From the NCBI GenBank assembly GCA_024644865.1, contig JAHEGZ010000005.1, forward strand, positions 1 to 64,000: a stretch of 64,000 nucleotides of DNA, written 5' to 3'. Numbering within the stretch: the stretch's first letter is position 1; every line of letters begins with the position of its first letter. Shown piece after piece: positions 38,234 through 46,790 of this stretch. This DNA comes from Aurantimicrobium sp. Lineage in GTDB: Bacteria > Actinomycetota > Actinomycetes > Actinomycetales > Microbacteriaceae. The notes beneath the pieces were generated by a model. That model saw only the letters and a list, made by a program, of their open reading frames with translations. It was not told the DNA's origin and did no database searches. The position numbers were made by a program, and so were the translations under genes.

Positions 38234-38255
38234 TTCTGTAGAGCAAACGCACAGC

Positions 38256-38293
38256 AAGTGGGGCGGTAACCCTCAGCGGTTATCGCCCCACTT
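38256..38293 (+). terminator. Hairpin between binding-protein and permease genes
   Basis: AAGTGGGGCGGTAAC (38256-38270) pairs with GTTATCGCCCCACTT (38279-38293), with one G-U. It probably stops or stabilises part of the transcript, allowing more binding protein than permease. Confidence 0.75.
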
Positions 38294-38310
38294 GTTCTAA
38301 GGTCATCCAT

Positions 38311-39240
38311 ATGTTCGGTTACATACTGCGAAGAGTGCTGCAGGCGATTCCTGTTTTCTTGGGAACGACCCTGCTCATTTACTTCATGGTTTTTGCCATG
38401 CCGGGCGACCCCATCGTCGCCTTGTTTGGTGACAAGGGAGTGAATCCCGCGGTCGCCGACCAACTTCGACACCAGTATCACCTCGATCAGCCGTTCATCG
38501 TTCAGTACCTCATTTACATCGGCGGTCTGTTCGTCGGCGACTTTGGCACCTCATTCTCGGGTCAGCCGGTGGCGAACATCTTGGCTCAAACTTTTCCGGT
38601 CACCATTCGCCTGGCCATGCTCTCGCTTCTGTTTGAGATGATCGTTGGAATAGGTATCGGACTCGTCTCGGGACTTCGAAAAGGCAAGTGGTTTGATAAC
38701 TCTGCTCTGGTGATGAGCCTCATCTTCATTTCGCTCCCCATCTTTGTTATCGCTTTCGTTTTTCAATTCTTTTTTGCCATCAAGCTCGGCTGGGCTCGGC
38801 CAACGGTGAGTGGAGCCGCAAACTGGGGCGAGTTGATACTTCCGGCAATCGTGTTGGCAACCGTGAGCATCGCCTACATCATCCGCCTCACCAGGGCATC
38901 GGTCATCGATACTGCAGATCAAGACTTCGTGCGAACCGCCTACAGCAAGGGGCTCTCGCGCGGTCGAGTCGTTCGGGTGCACATTCTGCGCAACTCGCTG
39001 ATTCCTGTCGTCACATTCTTGGCCGTGGACTTCGGAGTTCTCCTTGTGGGCGCCACGGTCACCGAGGGAATCTTCAACGTGCCCGGCGTTGGCCGCACCC
39101 TCTACCAAGCCATTATTCGAGGCGAGGGTCCCACGGTGGTCTCATTTGTGACCGTGATGGTCTTGATTTACCTAGTCGTTAACCTTCTGACCGACCTGCT
39201 GTACGCAGCCCTTGACCCGAGGATTCGCTATGGCAAATAA
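38311..39240 (+). CDS. oppB: Oligopeptide ABC transporter, permease 1
   Basis: Inner-membrane permease of the DppB/OppB type, 309 aa, with six hydrophobic helices. It starts MFGYILRRVLQAIPVFLGTTL, as usual for the family, has MPGDP in the first loop, the binding-protein-dependent transport (EAA-like) loop TAYSKGLSRGRVVRVHILRN near residues 210-230 and ends FNVPGVGRTLYQAI plus a final helix. It overlaps the next permease gene by 11 bp. Confidence 0.92.
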   Translation: MFGYILRRVLQAIPVFLGTTLLIYFMVFAMPGDPIVALFGDKGVNPAVADQLRHQYHLDQPFIVQYLIYIGGLFVGDFGTSFSGQPVANILAQTFPVTIRLAMLSLLFEMIVGIGIGLVSGLRKGKWFDNSALVMSLIFISLPIFVIAFVFQFFFAIKLGWARPTVSGAANWGELILPAIVLATVSIAYIIRLTRASVIDTADQDFVRTAYSKGLSRGRVVRVHILRNSLIPVVTFLAVDFGVLLVGATVTEGIFNVPGVGRTLYQAIIRGEGPTVVSFVTVMVLIYLVVNLLTDLLYAALDPRIRYGK

Positions 39241-40171
39241 GCAAACGCACTTTGTTGCTCCTGAGAATGAGACGCCGCTCATGGCAGTTGACTCGGTCAC
39301 TGGCGACTCACAGCCGAGTAACCTCTGGCTTGACGCCTGGCGTGACATGCGTCGGCGCCCCATGTTCTACATCTCGGGCGCACTGATCTTGCTCGTGATT
39401 TTTGTGGCCCTGTTCCCGGGAGTCTTCACCGCAGAGCCACCGAACGATAAGTGTTACCTCTCGAACAGTAACGCCGGGCCGATGTGGGGTCACCCACTGG
39501 GCTTTACAAGGCAGGGCTGTGACATTTTTGCCCGGATTGTCTACGGCACGTCGACATCGTTGACGGTGGGTATCTTGGTGACAATCTTGACGATGGGCGT
39601 TGGCATCGTGCTCGGTGCTATCGCCGGCTTCTACGGTAAGTGGATTGACGCAGTTCTCTCGCGTGTCGGCGACATCTTCTTCGCCATCCCTTACATCTTG
39701 GCCGCAGTTGTCGTCATGTCAGTCTTTTCGCACAACCGAAACGTCGTCGTCATCGCTCTGGCAATCGGTATTTTCGCTTGGCCGTCAACAGCACGTGTGT
39801 TGCGTGCTGAGATTCTGCGGGTGAAAAATTCTGACTTTGTCATGGCGTCGACGGCCATCGGAGTTAGCCGATCACGGATCCTGTGGCGGCACGTGCTTCC
39901 GAACTCCATCGCACCAGTGATCGCAATCACGACCATGTCGTTGGCGGGGGCCATCGTTGCAGAAGCAACACTCTCTTTCTTGGGTGTGGGTCTTCCCTCG
40001 TCGTTCATGTCGTGGGGAAACGATATTTCGCAGGCTCAGTCGGATATCCGCACGAATCCGATGACACTGATCTGGCCGTCCCTTGCACTGTCAATCACGG
40101 TTCTTGCTTTCATCATGATGGGTGAGGTTATTCGTGAGGCTCTCGACCCGAAGGCGAGGGCATCGCGATGA
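39230..40171 (+). CDS. oppC: Oligopeptide ABC transporter, permease 2
   Basis: Partner permease of the DppC/OppC type, 313 aa. The N-terminal part is cytosolic, then PMFYISGALILLVIFVALF begins the helices. The EAA-like loop is present as ASTAIGVSRSRILWRHVLPN and the C-terminal segment has EATLSFLGVGLPSSFMSWG. The ATG at 39230 lies inside the end of oppB and matches the family; an upstream in-frame ATG at 39212 is less likely. Its stop overlaps the ATPase start (ATGA). Confidence 0.92.
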   Translation: MANKQTHFVAPENETPLMAVDSVTGDSQPSNLWLDAWRDMRRRPMFYISGALILLVIFVALFPGVFTAEPPNDKCYLSNSNAGPMWGHPLGFTRQGCDIFARIVYGTSTSLTVGILVTILTMGVGIVLGAIAGFYGKWIDAVLSRVGDIFFAIPYILAAVVVMSVFSHNRNVVVIALAIGIFAWPSTARVLRAEILRVKNSDFVMASTAIGVSRSRILWRHVLPNSIAPVIAITTMSLAGAIVAEATLSFLGVGLPSSFMSWGNDISQAQSDIRTNPMTLIWPSLALSITVLAFIMMGEVIREALDPKARASR

Positions 40172-41856
40172 GCGAACAGCCGCTCCTGCGGATTACTAAC
40201 CTTCAAGTGGAGTTCCCCACTCAGGGCGGAGCTGTTCGTGCTGTTGACGGCGTGAACCTCGAGCTCTTTGCCGGACAAACCCTAGCCATCGTGGGTGAGT
40301 CAGGTTCGGGAAAGTCGACCACCGCTCACGCAATTGTTGACTTACTGCCCGGTGCGGGCAAGGTCACCGGTGGTTCGATTCTTTTCGACGGCCAGGAGCT
40401 CGTCGGCGCCACTGCGGCCCAGCTCGAGCACGTGCGCGGCCGACAAATCGGATTCGTTCCTCAAGACCCCATGTCGAACCTCAACCCGGTGTGGTCGGTC
40501 GGGTTCCAGGTCGAAGAAGCCATTCGAGCCAACGGTGTTGCCACGGGCAAGCAAGAGGTGCGTGAGGCGGCCATTGACGTTCTGCGCAAGGCCGGCCTCG
40601 CCGATGCTGATAGGCGTCTCAAGCAGTTCCCTCACCAATTCTCGGGGGGTATGCGCCAGCGCGTACTCATCGGTATTGGCCTGTCGGCCAACCCCAAGCT
40701 CCTCATCGCTGACGAACCCACGTCGGCCTTGGATGTGACGGTTCAGCGAACGATTCTCGATCACCTCGATGAGCTCACCCGCGAAAAGGGCACCTCGGTC
40801 ATCCTGATTACCCATGATCTAGGCCTTGCCGCCGAACGCGCGGAACAGCTGGTCGTCATGTACCGCGGAAAAATCGTTGAATCTGGCCCAAGCCGTGAGA
40901 TTCTGACGAATCCGCAGCACCCGTACACCAAGCGACTCGTAGCTGCCGCGCCGTCGCTGGCGTCGCGGCGACTGACCGCGGGCCTGAGCGTCTCCAGTGC
41001 TGATTCCGAGTTTGACTTGACCGCTGTCGCCAGCAAACGGGCATCGCAAACCACTGTTGGTGAGGTCGCCATATCGCTGGCCGATGTCTCGAAGGTGTAC
41101 TCCATCAGAGGGTCCGGGTTCAAGTCCACTCCTTTTACGGCAGTCGACTCCGTGAGCTTTGACATCAAGCGCGGCACAACCATGGCCCTCGTCGGCGAAT
41201 CGGGGTCGGGCAAGTCCACCGTGGCCAAGATGCTCCTGGGGCTTGAAAAAGTCACCAGCGGTTCGATTGTCATTGACGGCCAAGACGTGTCTTCCTTGAA
41301 CGCCAAAGAGCTCTTTGCCCTCCGTGGTCGAATGCAGCCTGTGTTTCAAGACCCCTACGGTTCGCTAGATCCTCTGCGCAACATCGCAAATACCATCGCG
41401 GAGCCACTCGTAACACACCACGTGGGTACGCGCGCTGAGAGAACGGCTCGGGTGCGCGAACTCCTGGAGCAAGTTTCACTCCCATGGAGTATCTCGAGTA
41501 GATATCCGGGTGAGCTTTCCGGCGGGCAACGTCAACGAGTGGCCATCGCGCGCGCGCTCGCGCTCAAACCAGACATTGTGGTTCTCGACGAGGCCGTGTC
41601 GGCACTCGATGTGCTCGTTCAGGCTCAGATTCTGCAACTCCTGGCCGAACTTCAGTCTGAACTGGAGTTGACCTACCTCTTTATTACTCACGACTTGGCT
41701 GTCGTTCGAGTGATTGCCGATGAAGTGTGCGTCATGAATAAGGGGCAGATTGTGGAGGCGGGAACCACGTCGCGCATCTTCGAGAGCCCGACGCAGGAGT
41801 ATACTCAGAACCTGCTCGACGCTATTCCTGGCGCCAACATCCGCTTAGGTGCCTAA
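40168..41856 (+). CDS. oppD: Fused double-ATPase of the oligopeptide ABC transporter (OppD-OppF)
   Basis: A 562-aa protein with two complete ABC ATPase domains, i.e. OppD and OppF in one chain. N-terminal half: Walker A GESGSGKSTTAHAI, signature FSGGMRQRVLIGIGLS, Walker B LLIADEPTSALD. C-terminal half: GESGSGKSTVAKML, signature LSGGQRQRVAIARALA, Walker B IVVLDEAVSALD. The linker around 265-305 is poorly ordered. Both halves look catalytically intact. Start overlaps oppC (ATGA). It drives the oppABC importer. Confidence 0.95.
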   Translation: MSEQPLLRITNLQVEFPTQGGAVRAVDGVNLELFAGQTLAIVGESGSGKSTTAHAIVDLLPGAGKVTGGSILFDGQELVGATAAQLEHVRGRQIGFVPQDPMSNLNPVWSVGFQVEEAIRANGVATGKQEVREAAIDVLRKAGLADADRRLKQFPHQFSGGMRQRVLIGIGLSANPKLLIADEPTSALDVTVQRTILDHLDELTREKGTSVILITHDLGLAAERAEQLVVMYRGKIVESGPSREILTNPQHPYTKRLVAAAPSLASRRLTAGLSVSSADSEFDLTAVASKRASQTTVGEVAISLADVSKVYSIRGSGFKSTPFTAVDSVSFDIKRGTTMALVGESGSGKSTVAKMLLGLEKVTSGSIVIDGQDVSSLNAKELFALRGRMQPVFQDPYGSLDPLRNIANTIAEPLVTHHVGTRAERTARVRELLEQVSLPWSISSRYPGELSGGQRQRVAIARALALKPDIVVLDEAVSALDVLVQAQILQLLAELQSELELTYLFITHDLAVVRVIADEVCVMNKGQIVEAGTTSRIFESPTQEYTQNLLDAIPGANIRLGA

Positions 41857-41925
41857 GGGTTTCACTCGTCGAGTTTTTGTCTGACTAGCGACGGTTCAAA
41901 AGGTGAGCCGCCGAGAGGATTTTTC

Positions 41926-43833
41926 ATGGCGCACGCCCTCCGTTCCGACCTGCGTAACGTAGCTATCGTGGCTCACGTTGACCACGGCAAGACCACGCTG
42001 GTCGATGCCATGCTCAAGCAGACCAACTCCTTCGACGCGCACTTCGCCACCGAAGAACGCATGATGGACTCGAACGACCTCGAGCGCGAAAAGGGCATCA
42101 CGATCCTCGCGAAGAACACCGCGGTGTCTTACGAGGGCAAGCACGCCACCAATGGACCCATCACGATCAATGTGATTGACACCCCCGGCCACGCCGACTT
42201 CGGTGGCGAGGTCGAGCGCGGTCTGTCGATGGTTGATGGTGTCGTGCTTCTCGTCGACGCATCCGAGGGTCCGCTTCCGCAGACCCGCTTCGTGCTGCGC
42301 AAGGCGCTCGAGGCCACTCTTCCTGTGATTCTTCTGGTCAATAAGACTGACCGCCCGGATGCTCGCATCGACGAGGTTGTCAGCGAGAGCCAGGACCTGC
42401 TGCTCGGACTTGCCTCGGACCTGCACGAAGACATGCCCGACCTCGACCTCGATGCCGTGCTCAACGTGCCCGTTGTTTACGCTTCCGGTCGTGCCGGCGC
42501 TGCCAGCCACACCAAGCCTGCAAACGGCGAGATGCCCGATAACGCTGACCTCGAGCCCCTGTTCGAGGCAATCCTCGAGCACATCCCGGCTCCCTCATAC
42601 GATGATGAGGCGCCCCTGCAGGCTCACGTCACTAACCTTGACGCCTCGCCGTTCCTCGGTCGTCTCGCTCTGTTGCGCGTCTATAACGGCACCATTAAAA
42701 AGGGCCAGAACGTCGCGTGGGTCAAGCATGACGGCAGCGTCTCGAACGCCCGCATCACAGAGCTGCTCATCACCAAGGCGTTGGAGCGCTTTCCGGCCGA
42801 GAGCGCTGGCCCCGGTGACATCGTCGCCGTCGCCGGTATCGAAGAGATCACCATCGGTGAGACGCTGGCCGACCCTGAAGACGTTCGACCTCTTCCCGCC
42901 ATCACGGTGGATGATCCCGCAATCTCGATGACTATTGGCTCGAACACCTCGCCGCTGGTTGGCAAGGTCAAGGGTCACAAGCTCACCGCCCGCATGGTTA
43001 AGGAGCGCCTCGACCGCGAGCTCATCGGTAACGTTTCGCTGAACGTCGTCGACATCGGAGCTCCGGATGCCTGGGAAGTCCAGGGTCGCGGCGAGCTTGC
43101 TCTGGCCATTCTGGTTGAGAACATGCGTCGCGAAGGTTTCGAGCTGACCGTGGGCAAGCCTCAGGTTGTGACCAAGAAGGTCAACGGCAAGACGCACGAG
43201 CCGTTCGAGCACCTCACCATTGACAGCCCTGAGGAGCACCTTGGCGCCATCACTCAGCTCATGGCTGCCCGCAAGGGTCGCATGGACTCGATGGTCAACC
43301 ACGGCACCGGCTGGGTGCGCATGGAGTTCATCGTTCCGGCTCGCGGTCTGATCGGCTTCCGCACCGAGTTCTTGACCATCACTCGTGGAACGGGTATCGC
43401 CAACGCGATCTCGCACGGATACGACGAGTGGGCAGGTCAGATCGTCACCCGTCAGAACGGCTCCATTGTTTCTGACCGTTCCGGCGTTGTTACTCCGTTC
43501 GCCATCACCGGGCTTCAGGAGCGCATGTCGTTCTTCGTTGAGCCCGGCGATGAGGTTTATGAGGGCATGGTTATCGGCGAGAACTCGCGCGCCGATGACA
43601 TGGATGTCAACATCACCAAAGAGAAAAAGCTCACCAACATGCGCGCCGCCTCGGCAGACTCGTTTGAGTCGATGACGCCGTCACGCATCCTGTCGCTTGA
43701 AGAGTGCCTCGAGTTTGCTCGCGAAGACGAGTGCGTTGAGGTTACTCCTGAGAAGGTGCGCATCCGCAAGGTCAACCTTGACGCCAACGAGCGTGCCCGC
43801 GCGGCAAGCCGTCTGAAGAAGCAGAACGACTAG
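41926..43833 (+). CDS. typA: GTP-binding protein TypA/BipA
   Basis: Translational GTPase of the elongation-factor family that binds ribosomes and affects assembly and stress growth. The 635-aa protein carries G1 AHVDHGKTTLVDAM, G2 region EREKGITILAKNT, G3 DTPGHADFGGEV and G4 NKTDRPDAR, then domain 2, an EF-G-like domain and the TypA-specific C-terminal domain (VPARGLIGFRTEFLT to RAASRLKKQND). The ATG at 41926 has GAGAGG upstream. A terminator-like hairpin (43835-43860) follows. Confidence 0.96.
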   Translation: MAHALRSDLRNVAIVAHVDHGKTTLVDAMLKQTNSFDAHFATEERMMDSNDLEREKGITILAKNTAVSYEGKHATNGPITINVIDTPGHADFGGEVERGLSMVDGVVLLVDASEGPLPQTRFVLRKALEATLPVILLVNKTDRPDARIDEVVSESQDLLLGLASDLHEDMPDLDLDAVLNVPVVYASGRAGAASHTKPANGEMPDNADLEPLFEAILEHIPAPSYDDEAPLQAHVTNLDASPFLGRLALLRVYNGTIKKGQNVAWVKHDGSVSNARITELLITKALERFPAESAGPGDIVAVAGIEEITIGETLADPEDVRPLPAITVDDPAISMTIGSNTSPLVGKVKGHKLTARMVKERLDRELIGNVSLNVVDIGAPDAWEVQGRGELALAILVENMRREGFELTVGKPQVVTKKVNGKTHEPFEHLTIDSPEEHLGAITQLMAARKGRMDSMVNHGTGWVRMEFIVPARGLIGFRTEFLTITRGTGIANAISHGYDEWAGQIVTRQNGSIVSDRSGVVTPFAITGLQERMSFFVEPGDEVYEGMVIGENSRADDMDVNITKEKKLTNMRAASADSFESMTPSRILSLEECLEFAREDECVEVTPEKVRIRKVNLDANERARAASRLKKQND

Positions 43834-43834
43834 T

Positions 43835-43860
43835 TTCGCGGCGTCAGTTGACGCTGCGAA
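43835..43860. terminator. Bidirectional terminator between typA and the FTR1 gene
   Basis: TTCGCGGCGTC (43835-43845) and GACGCTGCGAA (43850-43860) around AGTT form an 11-bp stem with one G-U. It overlaps the stop codon of the minus-strand FTR1 gene (43844-43846) and lies 2 nt after the typA stop. Confidence 0.75.
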
Positions 43861-44701
43861 TGATGCGAATTTCGGTCGTCTCGACCGGCGTGATTTTGCG
43901 GTGCATTGACTTGCGCACGAAGGTCACCATGGTGATGGCGATGAAGGCCGCCCACGCGACGAACTGCAGCCAGGTCATCGAATTGTGGAACCCGAAGATT
44001 CCGCGAAGCACGATGAATAGCACGCTGTCTTCGGGAATGACGTGCGAGAAGTCGTAGGCGGTTCCGGTGAGGAACGGCAGGATGCCTGCCTCAGTCTGCA
44101 AGTCGCCGATGCCGCCGGCGAGCATGCTGCCAGCGATGATGATCAAGAAAACACCCGACCAGAGGAAGAACTTGCTGAGGTTAATCTTCAGGCTTCCGCG
44201 GTAGATGAGATAGCCCAACAGAGCCGAGATGAGAATGCCGGCAATCGCGCCGAGCAGAGGGCGAAGCGAAGTGTCGGAGTTCTGAGCAGCAGCCCAGACG
44301 AAAAGTGTGGTTTCGGCGCCTTCACGTACGACAGCGAGAAACGCGATGATGACCAGGCTCCAGCCACCGGCCGACAGGCTGGAGGCTACTTCGGTCTCGA
44401 GTTCGTTTTTGAGGCCGCGCGCGGTCTTGGCCATCCAGAAGATCATCCAGGTCACCATTGCCGCTGCGGCGATGGATGCGAAACCGGCGATGTACGGTTC
44501 GGCTTCGGCGCCCATGATTTTTGTCAGGCCCTCCAGCCCGAACCCAAGAGCGACCGAGACGACGAGAGCGACTCCCACCCCAGCCCAGATTCGGGGGAGC
44601 ACGTCTTTGCGGTCGACCTTGACGACATATGCGATGAGAATGCCCACAATGAGCGATGCTTCGAGGCCCTCACGCAGACCAATCAGCAGGTTGGCGAACA
44701 T
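43844..44701 (-). CDS. FTR1-family high-affinity iron permease
   Basis: A 285-aa integral membrane protein of the FTR1/EfeU type, expected to take up iron. Two REGxE motifs, LLIGLREGLEASLIVGIL at the N-terminus and AVVREGAETTLFVWA in the middle, are the metal-permeation signature; seven hydrophobic helices are visible. The C-terminal loop (RKSMHRKITPVETTEIRI) is cytosolic. No ferroxidase or EfeO partner is adjacent. On the minus strand, a DtxR/IdeR-like sequence (44739-44757) lies 38 bp upstream, so iron-dependent repression is likely. Confidence 0.9.
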   Translation of the reverse strand: MFANLLIGLREGLEASLIVGILIAYVVKVDRKDVLPRIWAGVGVALVVSVALGFGLEGLTKIMGAEAEPYIAGFASIAAAAMVTWMIFWMAKTARGLKNELETEVASSLSAGGWSLVIIAFLAVVREGAETTLFVWAAAQNSDTSLRPLLGAIAGILISALLGYLIYRGSLKINLSKFFLWSGVFLIIIAGSMLAGGIGDLQTEAGILPFLTGTAYDFSHVIPEDSVLFIVLRGIFGFHNSMTWLQFVAWAAFIAITMVTFVRKSMHRKITPVETTEIRIIRSVN

Positions 44702-44738
44702 GTCGTCTCTTTCGGGTTGTTGCGGAAGTAAGGATTAC

Positions 44739-44757
44739 CTAAGTAAGGGTACCCTAA
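44739..44757 (-). promoter_or_regulatory. DtxR/IdeR-like iron-regulator box
   Basis: Minus-strand TTAGGGTACCCTTACTTAG matches the 19-bp DtxR/IdeR consensus TTAGGTTAGGCTAACCTAA at 13 positions by direct alignment. A repeated CCTTACTT lies just downstream. It sits in the 98-bp gap between the FTR1 gene (minus) and a divergent gene (plus). Assignment to FTR1 is inference. Confidence 0.6.
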
Positions 44758-44787
44758 CCATGCCAGAGGAACGAACTCGGAGCCAGC

Positions 44788-44802
44788 TATAGTTTCCATG
44801 TG
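44788..44802 (+). promoter_or_regulatory. -10 box and leaderless start of the 128-aa membrane protein
   Basis: TATAGT (44788-44793), 6-nt spacer, then GTG at 44800. Part of the divergent FTR1/membrane-protein region. Confidence 0.6.
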
Positions 44803-45186
44803 ACGGAACGGTGGCAACGAACAATGGAAATCGCTGGGGGAACCCTCGGCGGGCTCGTCGTCGGACTCCTGGGAACGGTGATCCAACAGGGAGTTCTGAC
44901 TGTTTCGGGTTTCCCTATTCCGTGGGGAGAGGTGCTCGCTCTTGGTCTCGTGATTACCTACCTTCTCGGCCTTCGCCTGAGTTTGGAGTCACGGTGGCCA
45001 GCGGTGGCCGGTCTCGTCGCGATCATCGCTGTTATCGCCATCGCAATCGGTGAGACTGCTGGTGGAAGCGTTTTGATTCCGGCAAATATTTGGGGAACGG
45101 TCTGGACGATTGCACCCTCACTGATTGGTGTCGTCATCGTGGCGTGGCCGCGTTTGAGGCGCAGTCCGGCCCCCAGCGCAAACTAG
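44800..45186 (+). CDS. Small membrane protein next to fdxA
   Basis: A 128-aa protein with four hydrophobic segments (GLVVGLLGTVIQQ, LALGLVITYLLGLRL, VAGLVAIIAVIAIAIG and APSLIGVVIVAW) and a basic tail. It resembles the DUF6113-type proteins that in actinobacteria lie near the mshB, fdxA and dapC genes; that identification is from memory of gene order. The GTG at 44800 is leaderless, with TATAGT 6 nt upstream. Its stop TAG is the first part of the -10 box of fdxA. Confidence 0.72.
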   Translation: MTERWQRTMEIAGGTLGGLVVGLLGTVIQQGVLTVSGFPIPWGEVLALGLVITYLLGLRLSLESRWPAVAGLVAIIAVIAIAIGETAGGSVLIPANIWGTVWTIAPSLIGVVIVAWPRLRRSPAPSAN

Positions 45187-45189
45187 ACT
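45184..45189 (+). promoter_or_regulatory. -10 box of fdxA, overlapping the upstream stop
   Basis: TAGACT begins with the stop codon of the preceding gene. Transcription should start near 45196, leaving a leader of about 28 nt with AAGGA before the fdxA ATG. Confidence 0.5.
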
Positions 45190-45223
45190 TGAGGCATCAC
45201 GGCTCTCGTTTCTAAGGAATCTC

Positions 45224-45544
45224 ATGACCTACGTCATTGCCCTCCCCTGTGTGGATGTCAAAGACCGCGCGTGTATCGACGAGTGCCCGGTTGACTGCAT
45301 TTACGAGGGCGAACGCAGCCTGTACATCCACCCCGACGAATGCGTCGACTGTGGTGCGTGTGAGCCGGTTTGTCCGGTCGAGGCAATCTATTACGAAGAC
45401 GACCTTCCCGAGCAGTGGGCCGACTACTACAAGGCCAACGTCGAGTTCTTCACCGAGATCGGTTCCCCCGGCGGTGCCGCCAAGATTGGTGTCATCAAGT
45501 CCGACCATCCCGTGATTGCCGCTCTGCCTCCGCAGGGCCACTAG
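45224..45544 (+). CDS. fdxA: Seven-iron ferredoxin
   Basis: A 106-aa small electron carrier of the actinobacterial FdxA/FdxC type. The cluster motifs are VKDRACIDECPVDCIYEG, in which the altered CxxxxC spacing gives a [3Fe-4S] cluster, and ECVDCGACEPVCPVEAIYY for a [4Fe-4S] cluster. It probably transfers electrons to oxidoreductases. The ATG at 45224 has AAGGA upstream. It is followed by dapC 3 nt later, an arrangement also found in M. tuberculosis. Confidence 0.95.
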   Translation: MTYVIALPCVDVKDRACIDECPVDCIYEGERSLYIHPDECVDCGACEPVCPVEAIYYEDDLPEQWADYYKANVEFFTEIGSPGGAAKIGVIKSDHPVIAALPPQGH

Positions 45545-45547
45545 CTC

Positions 45548-46654
45548 ATGCTCAAACCGCTGCCCGACTACCCGTGGGACGCGATGGCTCCCTACGCCAA
45601 GCGTGCGGCGGAGCATCCTGACGGTCTGGTCGACCTTTCGATTGGTTCGCCGGTCGACCCGACACCCGAGGTTGTGCGTCAGGCGCTGGCCCAGGCCACG
45701 GATGCTCATGCCTACCCCACGACCGTTGGCACCTTTGGGTTGCGCGAGTCGATTGTCGCCTGGTTTGCGCGACGCCGAGGCGTTCACTCCCTAACGATTG
45801 ATTCGGTATTACCGACGATTGGGTCGAAAGAGTTTGTCGCTTGGGCTGCTCTGATGCTCGGCGTGGGCGAAGGCGATGTCGTTGTTCACCCTCGGGCCGC
45901 CTATCCCACTTACGCGATTGGTGCAGCGATCGCCGGCGCCACCGCGCTCGCGTCTGACGACCCTGCGCAGTGGCCGGCCAACACCAAGCTGGTGTGGTTG
46001 AACTCGCCGGGCAACCCCGACGGTCGTGTGCTTGATGCGGATGCCCTGGCCGCGCGTGTTCGTCGCGCGCGTGAGCTCGGTGCCATCGTGATCTCTGACG
46101 AGTGCTACGCCGAACTCGGGTGGGATTCGCCTTGGGATGTCACTCCCGTTCCGAGCGTGCTCGATGCTCGGGTGACCGGTGGCGACAATTCAGGAATCCT
46201 CGCTGCCTACTCTCTCAGCAAGCAGTCCAACCTCGCCGGCTACCGGGCTGCATTCGTCGCCGGTGACAACGCCCTGATTTCAAAGTTGCTGGTGATTCGC
46301 AAGCATGCCGGCATGATGTTGCCAGCCCCGGTGCAGGCGGCCATGGTTGCTGCCCTCGGCGATGACGCGCATGTTGAGCACCAAAAGTCGATTTATCGTG
46401 AACGTCGAGAGGTGTTGTTGCCCGCGCTGCAAGACGCTGGTTTTGCACTCGCCGGGAGCGAGGCCGGGCTGTATCTGTGGTTGAGTGAGGGTGTCGATGC
46501 CTGGCAGTCGATTGATCGTCTCGCAGACCTCGGCATCTTGGCCGGACCGGGTCACTTCTATGGAGACCACTTTGGTACGCACATCCGCGTTTCGTTGACG
46601 GCGAGCGACGAGCGAATCACTGCCGCGGCAGCCCGTCTTCGCGGGGATGCCTGA
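45548..46654 (+). CDS. dapC: Succinyldiaminopimelate transaminase
   Basis: PLP aminotransferase of the succinylase lysine/DAP pathway that makes N-succinyl-L,L-diaminopimelate. The 368-aa protein shows DLSIGSPVDPTPEVVRQAL, VGTFGLRESIVAWFARRRG, VWLNSPGNPDGRVLDADAL, and the PLP lysine in AAYSLSKQSNLAGYRAAFV. Actinobacterial DapC is short and lies beside fdxA, as here. The ATG at 45548 has a weak ribosome site, so coupling to fdxA is likely. dapD and dapE are 9 kb downstream; dapA and dapB are not in the window. Confidence 0.93.
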   Translation: MLKPLPDYPWDAMAPYAKRAAEHPDGLVDLSIGSPVDPTPEVVRQALAQATDAHAYPTTVGTFGLRESIVAWFARRRGVHSLTIDSVLPTIGSKEFVAWAALMLGVGEGDVVVHPRAAYPTYAIGAAIAGATALASDDPAQWPANTKLVWLNSPGNPDGRVLDADALAARVRRARELGAIVISDECYAELGWDSPWDVTPVPSVLDARVTGGDNSGILAAYSLSKQSNLAGYRAAFVAGDNALISKLLVIRKHAGMMLPAPVQAAMVAALGDDAHVEHQKSIYRERREVLLPALQDAGFALAGSEAGLYLWLSEGVDAWQSIDRLADLGILAGPGHFYGDHFGTHIRVSLTASDERITAAAARLRGDA

Positions 46655-46701
46655 GCGACTTTTCGCCTCAAATAGGTGAATCTGCGGTCACTTTTTGCCA
46701 A

Positions 46702-46707
46702 TAGGCT
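46702..46707 (+). promoter_or_regulatory. -10 box for gltA
   Basis: TAGGCT, preceded 19 nt upstream by GGTCAC as a poor -35. The transcript would have a leader of about 75 nt with AAGGAG 6 nt before the GTG at 46791. Confidence 0.5.
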
Positions 46708-46790
46708 AGAGGCATCCTGATTGCACTGGCGCACAACGTCGGCATGTTCAGATAAACCGCTCACCCATGCTGTTTCGCAAGGAGAAGTTC

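Noticed and set aside
42595-43416. 273-aa minus-strand open frame opposite typA
   Set aside because: Antisense shadow of the TypA gene.
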